Source of the DNA: Mycobacterium pinniadriaticum
Lineage (GTDB): Bacteria > Actinomycetota > Actinomycetes > Mycobacteriales > Mycobacteriaceae
Direction: 5' to 3'
DNA length: 64,000 nt
NCBI RefSeq assembly: GCF_026242045.1
Contig: NZ_JAPJDO010000013.1
Location: 1 to 64,000 of the forward strand
The translations under genes and the position numbers were made by a program. Shown piece by piece: positions 25,491 through 39,200 of this stretch; position 1 is the stretch's first letter, and each line of letters begins with the position of its first letter. The notes beneath the pieces were generated by a model, which saw only the letters and a list, made by a program, of their open reading frames with translations, made no database searches and was not told the origin of the DNA.

Positions 25491-28465
25491 GCCTTACCGC
25501 TCCCCTGTGATGTCACCCGTGACGGCCACCAGTTCGCCTTTCCGACCAGCGTAGCCATCGCGGGCACGGTGACCGTCCGGACCAGGAAGGTGTCCAGCAG
25601 GATCCCCACACCGATGACGAACCCGCCCTGCACCACGGTACCGATACTGGAGAACAGCAGTCCCCACATCGAGGCGGCGAAAATCACGCCCGCCGCGGTG
25701 ATGACTCCCCCGGTCGACGACAGCGTCCGGATGACCCCGTAGCGCGTACCACCCGGTGACTCGTCGCGCAGACGCGAAGCGAACAGCAGGTTGTAGTCGG
25801 CTCCCACCGCGACCAGCACGACGAAGGCCAACGGCGGCACGGTCCAGTGCAGCTGCTGTCCGAAGAGGTACTGGAAGGTCAAGACACCGATGCCGAGCGC
25901 CGCGAAATACGAAAGCACCACGGAACCAACCAGATATAGCGGTGCGATGACGGCACGTAAGAGAAGCATCAACGTCAGCAGCACCACGATCATGGTGACC
26001 GCGATGATGAATCGGATGTCCTTCTGGTAGTAGTCGCGGGTGTCTCGAAGCGCGGCGGGATACCCGCCCATCGAGATGGTGGCGTCCGACAGGGTGGTGT
26101 TCGGCTGCGCCCCCCGGGCAGTGGCGCTGATGGCATCGACCTGATCCATCGCCGCGGGGCTGAACGGGTCCAGCTTGGTGAGCACCAGATACCGCACCGA
26201 GTGCCCGTCGGGCGAGATGAACATCTTGGCGGCCATCTTGAAGTCGGGCAGTTGCAGCACCTCGGGCGGAATGTTGAACCCGGCCATCGAGGGAATCGCG
26301 GTGTTCTGCTTGAGCGACAGGAGAAATGCCGCTGCCTGATCGAGCCCGGTTCGCATCAGCTTGATCTGGTCGACGACCTCGTCGACACCGTTGGCCACTT
26401 CCCGGCTCCCGCTGGCCGCGCGGTCGGCACCTTGGCGCAGTTTGGTGGTACTCGCCCTGGCGCCGCCGGGTGAATCCAGCCCCATCAGGTGCATCACTTT
26501 CGTGAGCCTGCCGAAAGCGGTGCTCAGCTGGTTCAGAGCGTCGTTGAGCGATTGCTTGTCCTGCATCGACTGCAGTTGCCCGGCCAAATCGTTGATCTCA
26601 TCGAGGGTCCCGTCGTTACGCGCGTCGACAAGTTGCTGGAAGTGGCCCCGAGTCTCGGCACAGGACGGGTCGAGATCGCAGACCGCATTGCCGTGCAACG
26701 CCACCAACACCGGCCCCACCCAGGCGAACAGGTCCTTGACCGCCTGGACGTTGATGCCCATGGAGTTGCCGAGCCGGTTGATCGCATTGACGAGCTTGGC
26801 CGCGGTTTCGACATTCTTGACCAGCGTGTCGCCGCCATACTGGCCGCGGATCGCGGTGAATGCGTCAACCATCCCCTGGACGCCGGTGGCGATCTGGGTG
26901 ACCTGGCCGCGCACATCACTCAGGTTGTTGGCGAGCGTGTCGGCGCCGCCGGCGAGCCGATTGAGGTCGTCCATGTTGTCGGCGATCACCGCCGAGCCGT
27001 CGCTCAACCGATCACCGACCAGACCCGCCTGATAGGTGGCCCTGAACTCTTTGGGCACCTCGCCCATCGGTCGGGTGATACCGCTGACCATCGCGATGTT
27101 CGGCAGTTGGCTGATGCGTTCGGCCATCTGCTCCAGATCCGCGAGTGACTGCGGGTTGCGCAAGTCGCGGGGCGAGCGGACCAGGACATAGGAGGGGATG
27201 GACTGGTTGAGGTCGAAATGGCGTTCCAGCGCCGCATACCCGACCGAGCTCGGGTCCCCCGGTGACACCGCCTTGCGGTCGTCGTAGTTGTATCGCGCCA
27301 ACCCCGCAGAACTGGCGAGCAGGATCAGGATCAACACGCTCGCCACCAGGTGGACCCGCGGCCGTCGCACGATCCGGACTCCGGAGCGTCGCCACCACCG
27401 GGCGGTCAGCTCGCGCCGCGGTGTGATCCACCCGTGCGGCCCGGCGAGGACGATGATTGCCGGCAACAACGTGAGCGCGGCGAGAAAGGCGACTCCGACC
27501 CCGATAGCCGATGACACGCCGACGGTCGAGAAGACCCCCATCTTCGCGAAGCTGATCCCGAGGAACGTGACTCCGATGGTGGCGGCCGAGGCGGTGATCA
27601 CCTTGCCCACCGAGCCCAACGCCTGCCGGACCGCCTCGTCGGAGGTTTCGCCGCGGCGCACGTAATCGTGGTAGCGGCTGATCAGGAATACCGCGTAATC
27701 GGTTCCCGCACCGGCGATCATCGCACTGAGCAGGATGATGGCCTGGTTCGATACCCCCAAGCCGGTCAGCTGGGAGATACCGGCGATCACCGACTGCGCG
27801 ATCACCAGGGATGTCCCGATGCCGATCAGCGGCAGCAGCATGGTGATCGGGTTGCGGTACACCACAAGCAGTACGGCGAGGACCAGGACGGCGATCGCGA
27901 TCTCAATCGGTAACCGGTCGCGTTGGCCGGCGACGGTCAGATCGGCCACGGTGGCCGCCGGCCCGGTCAGATGCACGTCCAGTGGACTGCCCGCGGTGTT
28001 CTGCTTGACGATATTGGCCACCCGGTTGTAGGCGGCATAGGACTGCGGGGTGCCCAACGCGCCCGCAAGCCCCACCGGAACCACCCAGGACTTATTGTCC
28101 TTGCTCGTCAAAAATGAACGCAGCGCCGGGGTTTGGACAAAATCCTGCAGCATCACGACGTCGTGCTGGTCTTCCCGCAGCGCGGCGACCAGCTTGCGGT
28201 ATGTCGCTTCGTGGGCAGGATTCAGCCCGCGCTCATCGGTGAGCACCACCAGCAACAGGTCGTCGCCGCCGGGTTCGGAGAACGCTTCGGTCATCTGCCG
28301 GGCGGCGACACTGGACGGGGCGTCGCCGGGCAGCATGGCGAGCGGATGCTTCTGGGCCATGTCGTTCAGGCTCGGGAACGTCAGGGGTAGCGCCACTGCC
28401 AACGCAACCCAGAGCCCGATCACCGCCCAGGGCCACCGCACCACAAAATCGGCTAGCCGTCGCAC
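25487..28465 (-). CDS. mmpL10: MmpL10-like RND transporter of the TPP locus
   Basis: 992 residues. Twelve membrane helices in two halves, with proton-relay motifs [20 protein letters not shown] (Asp256) and [15 protein letters not shown] (Asp890). No MmpS partner is adjacent, as for the lipid-exporting MmpL group (MmpL7/8/10). The periplasmic loop between residues 400 and 740 has helical repeats ([21 protein letters not shown]). It is expected to carry the diacyltrehalose precursor across the inner membrane to the secreted PE-PPE acyltransferase encoded next door. Starts 57 bases after the papA3 stop, in the same direction. Confidence 0.93.
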   Translation of the reverse strand: MRRLADFVVRWPWAVIGLWVALAVALPLTFPSLNDMAQKHPLAMLPGDAPSSVAARQMTEAFSEPGGDDLLLVVLTDERGLNPAHEATYRKLVAALREDQHDVVMLQDFVQTPALRSFLTSKDNKSWVVPVGLAGALGTPQSYAAYNRVANIVKQNTAGSPLDVHLTGPAATVADLTVAGQRDRLPIEIAIAVLVLAVLLVVYRNPITMLLPLIGIGTSLVIAQSVIAGISQLTGLGVSNQAIILLSAMIAGAGTDYAVFLISRYHDYVRRGETSDEAVRQALGSVGKVITASAATIGVTFLGISFAKMGVFSTVGVSSAIGVGVAFLAALTLLPAIIVLAGPHGWITPRRELTARWWRRSGVRIVRRPRVHLVASVLILILLASSAGLARYNYDDRKAVSPGDPSSVGYAALERHFDLNQSIPSYVLVRSPRDLRNPQSLADLEQMAERISQLPNIAMVSGITRPMGEVPKEFRATYQAGLVGDRLSDGSAVIADNMDDLNRLAGGADTLANNLSDVRGQVTQIATGVQGMVDAFTAIRGQYGGDTLVKNVETAAKLVNAINRLGNSMGINVQAVKDLFAWVGPVLVALHGNAVCDLDPSCAETRGHFQQLVDARNDGTLDEINDLAGQLQSMQDKQSLNDALNQLSTAFGRLTKVMHLMGLDSPGGARASTTKLRQGADRAASGSREVANGVDEVVDQIKLMRTGLDQAAAFLLSLKQNTAIPSMAGFNIPPEVLQLPDFKMAAKMFISPDGHSVRYLVLTKLDPFSPAAMDQVDAISATARGAQPNTTLSDATISMGGYPAALRDTRDYYQKDIRFIIAVTMIVVLLTLMLLLRAVIAPLYLVGSVVLSYFAALGIGVLTFQYLFGQQLHWTVPPLAFVVLVAVGADYNLLFASRLRDESPGGTRYGVIRTLSSTGGVITAAGVIFAASMWGLLFSSIGTVVQGGFVIGVGILLDTFLVRTVTVPAMATLVGKANWWPSRVTSQGSGKA

Positions 28466-28522
28466 TTTGTCTTCACCTGGCCGCCCTCACCCGTGTTCCG
28501 TGAGGTCTCGCTACCCAACGTG

Positions 28523-29932
28523 TCACCACTGCCCGCTGTCGGCCACCCGCCCGCACACCGACTTCATCGCCGCTATGTATCGGGCGACCGATTTCTGGGC
28601 GATCGGGTTGTCCGGAAACATCACCGCCATCGCGGTACCGGCCTCATACCGGAATATGTAGATCGTCAGCTGGTAGGAGAATCGTCCATCGGAATAGATG
28701 CCGATGTTGTTCGAATAGCCCATGTCAGCGGCCGCGAGGACGGCGTTGAGCGGCGCGGCGCCCCCGTGCAGGAAGTTCGAGACCGGGAAATTCGGCCGGG
28801 GCTTGTCCAACCAGGGCGCCAATTCCAGAACGCGGTAGTAGGGAACCCTGGCCAGGCTCAGGCCCGAATCAAAGGACGTCTGTGCCGCCCAGGCGGCCTC
28901 ACCGAATGACGCGGCGGCGATCGGCACGGTGATGGGGACCAGGCCGGTGAACCAGCCCTGGGTCGTGAAATTGTCCGAAGTCCGGCGAGTATCCCTCGGA
29001 GTCAGCCCGTAATAGGTTGCCGCACCCGTGAACTCGTGTTCCACCATGGCGGTGCAGGCGAACAGGCCGCCGACGAAGCGGACGCCGGCGGCGGTGCAGG
29101 CCGCCTCGAATCTCACGGTCTGCTCGGCGTCCATCAGCATGTCGCCGGTCATGTCGGCCACCGTCGGTTCGGCCGGGTTGCCCAGCGGGAGCGGGAACTC
29201 GGGCAGGCTTCCGTTGTTGTCCTCGGCAAACTCGATCCAGGCTCGGACCTCCGGCGAATCGACGGTCAGATCCGCCGTGGACTCCCGCTCATGGAGACAG
29301 AATTCGTCGAAGCTGCCGGCCTCGGGCAGCGCCATCGGTTGCCCGGATATCGTCAACGACGTGTACATGCCGTGGGCCTCGAGCATGGTGATTCCGATCA
29401 GCGCCGCATCCCCGTGCACGTGGTCGATGCTGGCATAGAAATCGAAGTGATCAGCGCTCTGAACAATTCCGAAGGAAAAACAGCCCCATTCCAGCGGCGT
29501 GGGTATGTCGACAATATGTTTTCGGGCGTCTTCGGCGGCCATTTCGCCGTGGTCAATGGGCTCGAATTCAATATCGGCCGCATCGGTGATCGTTCGCCTG
29601 ACAATATCCCCGGAGCCGGCGTACTCAAACCAGCTCCGATAGGTGTCGTGGCGGCGCAGGTATGCGTTGAGTGCGTGATTCATGGCGGAAATATCGCACT
29701 GGCCAGGAACTTCGCAGGTCGCGATGATCTGCCGCGAATAATCGAGTCCGGCGGCGTCCTGTTCGTAGACGCCGCGAATATGTTGGCCCTGCATATAGCT
29801 GACCGGCACCGAACTGACCGGCGCTTGCCGCGCCTTCTCCATAGCCGCATTTGTCGGGCGCCAGGAGATCACCACACCGGGGCTCGGCGACCAATCATCG
29901 ATTGTGCCGATCGAAATCTTCCCGATATGCAA
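28523..29932 (-). CDS. papA3: PapA3-type polyketide-associated acyltransferase
   Basis: 469 residues if it starts at TTG 29932. The frame is open for 69 more codons, but that part is arginine-rich shadow sequence, whereas GGGAGG lies six bases before the TTG and the protein then begins HIGKISIGTIDDW, as PapA proteins do. The condensation-type active site is His171-x3-Asp175 in DHVHGDA. PapA3 acylates trehalose with fatty and polyketide acyl groups in the cytoplasm to give diacyltrehalose. First gene of the papA3-mmpL10-PE operon, divergent from pks. Confidence 0.9.
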   Translation of the reverse strand: MHIGKISIGTIDDWSPSPGVVISWRPTNAAMEKARQAPVSSVPVSYMQGQHIRGVYEQDAAGLDYSRQIIATCEVPGQCDISAMNHALNAYLRRHDTYRSWFEYAGSGDIVRRTITDAADIEFEPIDHGEMAAEDARKHIVDIPTPLEWGCFSFGIVQSADHFDFYASIDHVHGDAALIGITMLEAHGMYTSLTISGQPMALPEAGSFDEFCLHERESTADLTVDSPEVRAWIEFAEDNNGSLPEFPLPLGNPAEPTVADMTGDMLMDAEQTVRFEAACTAAGVRFVGGLFACTAMVEHEFTGAATYYGLTPRDTRRTSDNFTTQGWFTGLVPITVPIAAASFGEAAWAAQTSFDSGLSLARVPYYRVLELAPWLDKPRPNFPVSNFLHGGAAPLNAVLAAADMGYSNNIGIYSDGRFSYQLTIYIFRYEAGTAMAVMFPDNPIAQKSVARYIAAMKSVCGRVADSGQW

Positions 29933-30283
29933 TATTTTCCTCCCGGGTCGAAATGGCGACGGCCGGCGACCGGCGACGCCGGTGGCCAGACCAACATAGC
30001 CCCTGTATCTGAGACGGTCGCCGGTGAATCTGATAGGCCTGCTCAAGGGCGGTAGCGGAGCCGGAAGCCGGGCTTGGAGCACGCACGTCCGGAGGCACCC
30101 CAGGACAGACCCGAAACCGCGTCGTTCAGCAACGCGCATGCAATACTGACCCTCGGGAGGCGAGCCGGCCGTCGCTGTCGGGAGATGACCGGGCCGTGGC
30201 CGTTCGGACGTTGATCCTGGCCCTGACGTGGTCTCCCGCCCTGGATCGACGTTTCACCGGCCCGACGCGGAGAGCACAACCTG
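29933..30283. other. Divergent promoter region papA3/pks
   Basis: About 350 bases with no convincing gene. It must hold the promoters for both arms of the glycolipid locus. GGAGAG at 30269-30274 serves the pks start, and GGGAGG next to 29940 serves papA3. I saw no strong operator palindrome. Confidence 0.55.
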
Positions 30284-33200
30284 ATGGCATCAACCGAACA
30301 TCCGACCGAGCAGGCACCCCGCTTCGCGATCGTCGGGTACGCGGCCCGTTTTCCCGGCGCCGCGGACACGGACCAGTACTGGGATCTGCTACACAACGGT
30401 CGGGACGCGGTCACCGAGGTGCCCCAGGACCGGTGGGATGTCGAGGAGTTCTTCGACCCGGACCCGGACGCTCCCGGGAAGGTTGTCAGCCGGCGGGCCG
30501 GCTTCGTCGATGATGTGACCGGGTTCGACGCGCCGTTCTTCGGGGTATCGGCGCGCGAAGCCAAATTGATGGACCCGCAGCATCGATTGCTGTTGGAGAC
30601 GGCATGGCGGGCGGTGGAGCATTCCGGCACCGCGCCAACGACTTTGGCCAACACCCGGACGGGCGTGTTCGTCGGCCTGGCCACCCATGACTTCCTGGGT
30701 ATGGCATCCGACGCACTGACTTACCCCGAGATCGAAGCGTATCTGGCGGTCGGCACGTCCAGCGCTGCCGCGGCGGGCCGGATCAGCTACCGGCTGGGCC
30801 TGCAAGGCCCCGCGGTCACCGTCGACACCGCATGCAGCTCGTCGCTGGTCGCGATCCATCAGGCGTGCCAGGCGCTGCGCCTGGGCGAGTGCGACCTCGC
30901 GCTGGCCGGCGGGGTGAACGTCATGCTCAGCCCGGCCACCATGATCACCTTTTCGCATTCCCGGATGTTGGCACCCGACGGTCGCTGCAAGACGTTCGAC
31001 GCGGCGGCCGACGGCTACGTGCGCGGTGAGGGCTGCGGTGTCATCGCCATCAAGCGCCTCGAGGACGCGATCGAAGACGGTGACCGGATCCGGGCCGTGA
31101 TCCGCGGCAGCGCGGTCAACTCCGACGGCGCGTCAGGTGGCCTGACGGTGCCCAACGGCGTGGCCCAGCAACGGGTCATCGGCGAGGCGCTGGAACGTTC
31201 CGGACTGGCCCCCAGCGATATCGGCTACCTGGAGGCGCACGGCACCGGGACGTCGCTGGGCGATCCCATCGAGGTGCAGGCGGCCGCGGCAGCCCTCGGC
31301 AAGGGGCGCGATACCGACCAGCCCCTGCTGATCGGATCGGCAAAGACGAACATCGGGCATCTGGAAGCCGCCGCGGGCGTCGCCGGGGTCCTCAAGGTAG
31401 TGCTGTCCCTCGAACACGAGGAACTGCCCAAACACCTGAACTTCCGCACCCCCTCACCCCACATTCCCTGGGATCGCATCCCGGTACGGGTCGTCGATGA
31501 GGCGCTTGCCTGGAAGCGCTCGGACCGGCCGCGCATCGCGGGAGTCAGCTCGTTCGGGTTTTCCGGCACCAATGCGCACGTCATCCTCGAGGAGGCCCCG
31601 GAAGCACCGCTGCCCACGGCGGCGCCTCTCGACGCCGCCGACGACCGGCGGTTCATGGTGCTTCCGCTGTCCGCCCGCACCCCGGCCGCCCTGGTGCAGA
31701 CCGCAGAGCACTACCGCGGCTGGCTCGGCGAGCATCCCGAGGCGACGCTGGCCGAGGTCTGCCTCACCGCCGGCGCCGGGCGCGCCCACTTCGAGCACCG
31801 GGCCGCGTTGGTGGTCAATTCTCTCGAATCTGCGCGCGAACTACTCGGCGCGCTAGCCGACGACCTGCCGGCCTCCGGCCTGGTGCGCGGCGACAGCGTT
31901 GACCCGCCGAAGACGGCGTGGTTGTTCCCGGGCCAGGGGAGCCAGTACGCCGGCATGGCCAAGGAGCTGTTCGAAGCGGAGCCCGTTTTCGCCGAGACGA
32001 TGACCCGGTGCGCCGAGGCCGTTGCCGAAGTGCTCGAAAAGCCCTTGCTGGACATCATCTTTGACGCCGACGGCGCGGAGAACCTGAAGCAGACCCGCCA
32101 CGCCCAGCCCGCGATTTTCGCGGTGGAGATGGGCCTGGCCAGGCTCTGGCAGTCGTGGGGCTTCGAACCGGATGTGGTGCTCGGGCACAGCGTCGGCCAG
32201 TACTCGGCCGCGTGTGTGGCGGGTGTGTTCAGCCTCGAGGACGGGGCCCGGCTCCTCGCCGAGCGGGGCCGCCTGTTCGGTGACTTGCCCGCGGGTGGAC
32301 GGATGTGCGCGATCTTCGCCGACCCGGACCGGGTCGAGCGCCGCACCGACGAATTCCCGAGCCTGTCGGTAGCCGCCTACAACGGGGCCAACACCGTGTT
32401 GTCCGGACCCGCCGCCGACCTGGAACGGGCGGTCGCCGAATTGACGGACGACGGAGCCCGCTGCGACTGGCTCGACACCAGCCACGCATTCCATTCGGCG
32501 CTGTTGGATCCGGCGCTCGATGCGTTCGAATCGTATGCGGATCGGTTCGAATTCGGTTCGCCGCAAAGGATTCTGATCTGCAATCGGACAGGTGCCGCCC
32601 TCGGGCGCAACGCCCGGCTGGACGGCGCCTACTGGCGGCGCCATGCGCGCCAGCCGGTCCAGTTCGCCAAGGGGGTCGCGACGCTTGCCGAGCTCGGCTG
32701 CGCCCTGCTGCTCGAGGTCGGCCCGCAGCCGGTACTCACCGCCGCAGCCCTGCGCGCCTGGCCGGACCCGGCAACCGCACCCAAGGCGGTCGCCTCGCTG
32801 CGCCGCAACGGCGCCGACCACCGCCAGATCACCGAAGCTTTGGCCAACACCTACGTCGCGGGGCATCTGCCCGACTTCGCGGTGCTTGCCCGACACCCCG
32901 CGCGCAAGCTCGATCTGCCGACCTACCCTTTCCAGCACCGTCAGTATTGGTTCAACACGCAGGTTCAACCAACGACGGCCGACACCGCACGCACCGAAGC
33001 TGTCCGTCTGCTCGAGGATGGCCGGATCGAGGAACTCGTCGCGCTACTCGACCTCGGTGGCGATAACAAGTCGACCGCCGACGTGCTGAACAGACTTGCC
33101 GCACAACATAACCGACAGCGAAGCGCACAATCCATCGCAGACATTCGCTATGAGATCCGCTGGGAAAAGGCTGCCGGCTCCCCTTCGGGCGAGATCGGCG

Positions 33201-36200
33201 AGGGAACCGCATGGCTGTTGATCGGCGATGACGCGGAGGTCATGGGACCACTGGTCGACGCGTTGAGCATGCATGGCCACCGGCATCGGGTGCTCGGGTT
33301 GCCCGCGTCCGACGCGGACGAGGAACGCCTGGTCGAGGAATTGCGTGCGGCGGTGCACGACGAGCCGGCGCTGCGCATCCTGCATGTGGCTGCCCTGGAG
33401 TCGGACGGCGCCTCCTCGATGCGTTCGCTGCTGCGCATGCAGCACCGCGTTCTGGGCGGCACCCAGCGGCTGTTCCGCGCGGCGGCCGACGCCGAACTCC
33501 GCACTCCGATCTGGGTGGTGACCCATGGCGCACAACGGGTTACCGACGGCGATACGGTGGCACCCGAGCAGAGCAGCCTGTGGGGGTTCTGCCGCGCCGC
33601 TGCGCTGGAGTATCCGCAGGTGTGGGGCGGGCTCGCCGACCTGTCCGGCCGGGACACCGACGAATGGTCACGGTTACTCAAGCAGGTCGTCACGGCATCG
33701 CCGGGCGAGGACCAGATCGCACTGCGCGTGGACACCGTACAGGTCCCCCGGCTCGTCCGCCGAGGCGGCCAACCCAACTCGACACCACTGGAATTACGTT
33801 CCGATGCAACATATCTGGTGACGGGCGGCCTCGGTTCGGTCGGGCTGCAGATCGCGGGATATCTGGCTGGGCACGGTGCTGGCCAGCTGGTGCTGACCAG
33901 TCGGCGAGCACCCGGTGAGGCCGCGAAAAACCTCATCGATGCGCTGCGTGAGCAACACGGCTGCGACGTCCGGATCATTGCGGCCGATGTAGCCGATCCG
34001 CACGACGTCGCCCGCCTGCTCGCCACCGTGCGGGCCGAGCTTCCCCCGTTGGCCGGTATCGTCCACGCCGCCGGTGAGAACAACACCACCCCGCTGAGTT
34101 CGCTCGACAGCGCAGAGGTGGATCGGGTGTTCTCCGGCAAGGTCTGGGGTGCTTGGCATTTGGCCGAAGCCAGTGCGGATCTACAGCTGGACTTCTTCTT
34201 GTCGACCTCCTCGATCTCGTCGGTCTGGGGCGGGTTCGGCCAGAGCGCCTACAGCGCGGCGAACGCGTACCTCGACGGGCTGACCTGGCGGCTGCGGGAA
34301 CAGGGTGTTCACAGCATCAGCGTCAACTTCGGCCCGTGGTCGTCCGGCATGGCCGACCAGGACGCCCGTGCACAACTGGACCGGCGCGGCATCCGCACGT
34401 TGTCGCCGTCAGATGCGCTGGCCGGGATGGCCGACGTCATGGCGCCCGCCGGCTCGTCGGGGCCGGCACAAGCTATGGTCGCCCGGATCGACTGGGCTCG
34501 CTTCCTGCCGATCTACCTGCAGGCCGGCCGTCGGGCGCTGCTGGCCGAGGTGGCCCGCGAGGTGCCCGAATCGGTGGCCACCACGTCCCCGGCGTCGGGT
34601 AGTACCCGACTGGTCGAGCAGCTCACCGCGGCTCCGGTGCAGCAGCGCAAGAAACTCGTTCTGGAGTACCTGCGCAACACCGTGGCCGAGGTCACCCGGA
34701 TCGACGCGTCGGAGATTCGAGAAGAGGCCGGATTCTTCGATCTCGGCATGGATTCGCTGATGGCGGTCGAGTTGCGGCGCCGGCTGGAGCAGGCCGTGGG
34801 CAAGGAGCTGCCGGCGACTCTGGCAATGGACTTCCCCCGGCTGTCCGACGTGGCGGACTACCTGCTGTCCGACGTGCTCAACCTCAACGAACGCGCCGGC
34901 GGCCACATCGCCGCGCCGCCGACGTCGTTGGCGACCTCGGCGACCGATGAACCGATCGCCATCATCGCGGTGGCGTGCCGTTTCCCCGGCGCCCCCGACG
35001 CCGATGCCTACTGGGACGTATTGTCCGGCGGCGTCGACGCGATCCGGGAGATCCCCGAAGACCGCTTCGACGTCGATGAGTTCTACGACCCGGATCAGCA
35101 GACCCCGGGCAAGATCTACACCCGCAGCGGTGGGTATCTCGACAGCGTCGACGGTTTCGATCCGGAGTTCTTCGGCATCTCCCCGCGCGAAGCCGTCTGG
35201 ATCGATCCGCAGCAGCGGCTCATGCTCGAGATCGCGTGGGAGGGCTTAGAAAGGGCGGGGTACGCGCCGTCGTCCCTGCGCGGCAGCCGAACCGGCATCT
35301 TCGTCGGGGTGGGCGCCAACGAATACTCACACCTGTTGTCAGGTGAATCCGTAGAGAACCTCGAAGCTCATTTCATCACCGGCAATGCGCTCAACGCCAT
35401 CGCGGGCCGGGTGGCCTTCACCCTCGGCCTGGAAGGACCGGCCATGGCGGTGGACACCGCGTGCAGCTCGTCGCTGGTGGCCGTCCATCAGGCCAGCCAG
35501 GCCCTGCACTCCGGTGACTGCGATCTGGCCTTGGCCGGCGGCGTCAACGTGCTGTTGAGCCCGGCGTCCATCGTGGCCGCGTCACGCGCCCGGATGCTGG
35601 CCCCGGACGGCCGATGCAAGACCTTCGACGCGGCCGCCGACGGCTACGTGCGTGGTGAGGGCTGTGGCGTACTGGTGCTCAAACGCCTGCGCGATGCCCA
35701 GCGCGACGGTGACCGGATCGCCGCGGTCATCCGCAGCAGCGCAGTCAACTCCGACGGCGCCTCCAGCGGTTTGACGGTGCCCAATGGTGGTGCGCAACAA
35801 CGACTCATCGCCGCGGCGCTGACGCGAGCCGGCCTCACCGGTGGTGATGTCGACTACCTCGAAGCGCACGGCACCGGCACCCCCCTGGGTGACCCGATCG
35901 AGGTACAGGCGGCCGCAGCTGTCTACGGCGCCGGACGTGACCCGAACCGACCGTTGCTGATGGGAACGGCCAAGACCAACATCGGGCACCTGGAGTCGGC
36001 TGCGGGCGTCGCCGGGTTGGTCAAGGTCGTGTTGGCGTTGCAGCACGAACTTCTCCCGCAAAACCTCCATTTCCAGAAGCCCTCACCGCACATCCCGTGG
36101 GACTCGCTGCCGGTGCGGGTCGTCGACAAAGCGACACCGTGGCATGCCGATGACAGGCCGCGCCGGGCCGGCGTCAGCGCGTTCGGATTCACCGGCACCA

Positions 36201-39200
36201 ACGCGCACGTCCTGATCGAAGAGGCACCGCAGCCGCTCGGGACAGACGCCGCCGACATTGCCGACGAGCCCATCGAAGGCGCGACCGCACCCGACGCCGG
36301 CCGCGAGCCGTTGAGCCTGTTGCCGCTGTCCGCGCGGTCCGGGCCGGGCCTGGTCGCGCTGGCGCAGCGCTATTCGACCTGGCTGGACACCCATCCTGAA
36401 GCGTCGCTCGCCGATGTCTGTTTCACCGCCGGGGCGGGTCGTTCGCATTTCGAGCACCGGGCCGCCGTGGTGGCCACCTCCGTTCAGGAGGCCAGGATGC
36501 TGCTGGACGATCTGATAGCCAACCGGCTGCGTCCTGGCGTGCTGCGCGGGGAATGCACCGACCCGCCGACCACCGCGTGGTTCTTCCCCGGACAGGGCAG
36601 CCAGTATCCGGGCATGGCGCGCGAATTGTTCTCCGCGGAGCCAGTATTCGCCGACACCGTGCGCCGCTGCGCACAAGCCGTGGATCCGATGCTGCCACGC
36701 CCACTGCTGGATGTGTTGTTCTCCAGTGACCGCGAAGCGGCAGAAACGCTGCGGCACACGTCATTTGCCCAGCCGGCGATCTTCGCCGTCGAGATGGGCC
36801 TGGCCCGGCTGTGGCAGTCGTGGGGTATCGAGCCCGATGTGGTGCTGGGCCACAGCGTCGGGCAGTACGCGGCGGCGTGCGTGGCCGGTGTGTTCACCCT
36901 CGAGGACGGGGCCCGGCTGATCGCCGAACGCGGCCGGCTTTTCGGCAGCCTGCCGGCGGGCGGCCGGATGGTAGCCGTCTTCGCCGATCCGGAATATGTG
37001 GAACGTGCCGCGGCGACCTTCCCGCGGGTGTCGGTCGGGGCCTACAACGGCCGCAACACGGTGCTGTCAGGTCCGGGCGAGGACCTCGACGAGATCGTCG
37101 CCGCCTGCAGCGAGGACGGAACGCGCTGCACCTGGCTGGAGACCAGCCACGCGTTCCACTCGGAATTGCTGGATCCGGTACTCGACGACTTCGAGTCGTT
37201 CGCCACACAATTCGACTTCGAGGCGCCATCTCGGCCGCTGGTCTGCAACCGGACCGGCGGCGTGCTCACCAGCGACACACCGCTGAATGCGCAGTACTGG
37301 CGCCGGCATTCCCGCCAGCCCGTCCAGTTCACCGAGAGTGTGCGCACCGTGGCGGCACTGGGCTGTTCGGTACTCATGGAGATCGGCCCGCAGCCGATCC
37401 TGACCGCTGCCGCGCTGCAGATCTGGCCCGAGTCCTCGGCCACGCCGCGCGCGATCGTGTCCCTTCGAAAAGGCGCCAACGCGCAGCGCCAGATCACCGA
37501 AGCCCTTGCCACGACCTACATCTGCGGGCACCGGCCGGACTTCGCCGCGAGGTACCACACACCGGGTCAACGGCTCGAACTGCCCACCTATCCGTTCCAG
37601 CATCGCCGCTACTGGCCCAAGACGTCCGGCATCCGGGCAGATGGTACTGCGGCATCCGGGATCCTGGGCAGCGCGAAGGACCTGGCGTCCGGCGACACGG
37701 TCTACACCAACGTGCTGTCCGTCAAGACCCAGCCGTGGTTGGCGCACCACGTCATCTACGGCACCGTGGTCGTCCCCGGTGCGACGTACGCGGCGATGGC
37801 GCTGGCCTCGGCAGGAGCGCCGGCACGGGTGAAGGAAGTCTTCTTCTACGAACCGATTATCCTGCCGGACAAGGCTTCTCGTGAGGTGCAGCTCACCTTG
37901 CATCCGGTCGACGACGGCTGGAAGTTCCAGGTGCACAGCCGACCCTACGGTGCACGCGACGCAGAGTGGTCACTGAACTCCGACGGCACTCTGCTGGCGG
38001 GCGCCGACTCCGAGGTGAATTCTCCGGACGGCGCGGCGGCCCCGGACGAGGCGATCGAGCAGATGAATCGCACCCGCCCGCAGGAGTTGTTCGACATCTT
38101 CGGTGACATGGAGCTGGCCTGGGGGCCGACCTGGTCCACCTCACTGAAGTCGTTGTGGGTCGGAGCGGGTGAGGCGATCGGTGATATCGCCGTCGGTGAG
38201 GAACTCGCCGAGCATCTGAGCAGCGAACCGATCCATCCGGTGCTGCTCGATCTGTGCACCGGCGTGGCCTTCCCGGCCTTCCCGGCGACACTGGCCGCCG
38301 AGCAGGGAATCTCCGATCTGTTCCTGCCGCTGCGGTACGGACAGGTTCACGTGCGGGAGAAGATGCCGCGACGGTTCTACTGCCGCGCCCGCTGGCACGA
38401 GAACGCACTGACCAACGAAACCCAGGTCTTCGATATCGATTTCATGAGCCCGGACGGACGGGTGCTGGGCGGGATCAGCGAATTCACGGTCAAACGGGCC
38501 CCGCGTGAAGCGCTGCTGCGCGGGCTGGGTGGGGACTCGACCCGATTGCTGTACACCCTGGGCTGGCAGGAGGCCGCCGCACCCGCGGCGGAGGCCGGCG
38601 CGGACGGCGCCACCGACACCGCGACCGGGACCTGGCTGATCGCCGGATTCGACGAGCTGGCGACCCGGGTCCCCGGGGCCGCGACGGTCACCGACTCCGC
38701 TGATGCACAGTCCTGGCAGCGGGCATTCGCCGACGCCGCCGAGCGTGGTACCCCCGTCAGCGGGATCGTCTGGCGCAGCGCCGGACGACCGAACGCCGAC
38801 GAATCCACGGCCGACCTCGCCGCGCGGCTGGAGGCCGAGATCGCGGCCCTGCTCGCTGCCACGCAGACCGCGTTGGCCGGGCCGACCGGCAATCTGTCCG
38901 GTGGCTTGTGGATCCTCACCCAGCGGGCCGTTGCCACCGAACCGGGTGAACCGGTCGATCCCGCCCAGGCCGCACTGTGGGGATTCGGGCGCACTTTGGT
39001 CGCCGAGCAGCCCACGCTGCGGGTTCGGCTGGTGGACACGGATTCCGGCACGGATTCGCTCGGCTGGCTGGCCGGTGCGCTCGGCACACCGGTGGTGGAG
39101 CCCGAGATGGCCGTGCGGCAAGGACGTTTCCTGGTGTCCCGGCTGCTGCACTGGGCCCGTAGCGGCCAGCTCCCGGTGCCGCGCAGCGACGACTACGTCC

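Noticed and set aside
32940..33810. A possible degenerate DH domain between AT1 and KR1 of the Pks
   Set aside because: The stretch reads as KR structural subdomain (WLLIGDDAEV..., ILHVAALE...) and lacks H-x3-G-x4-P and the DH aspartate.
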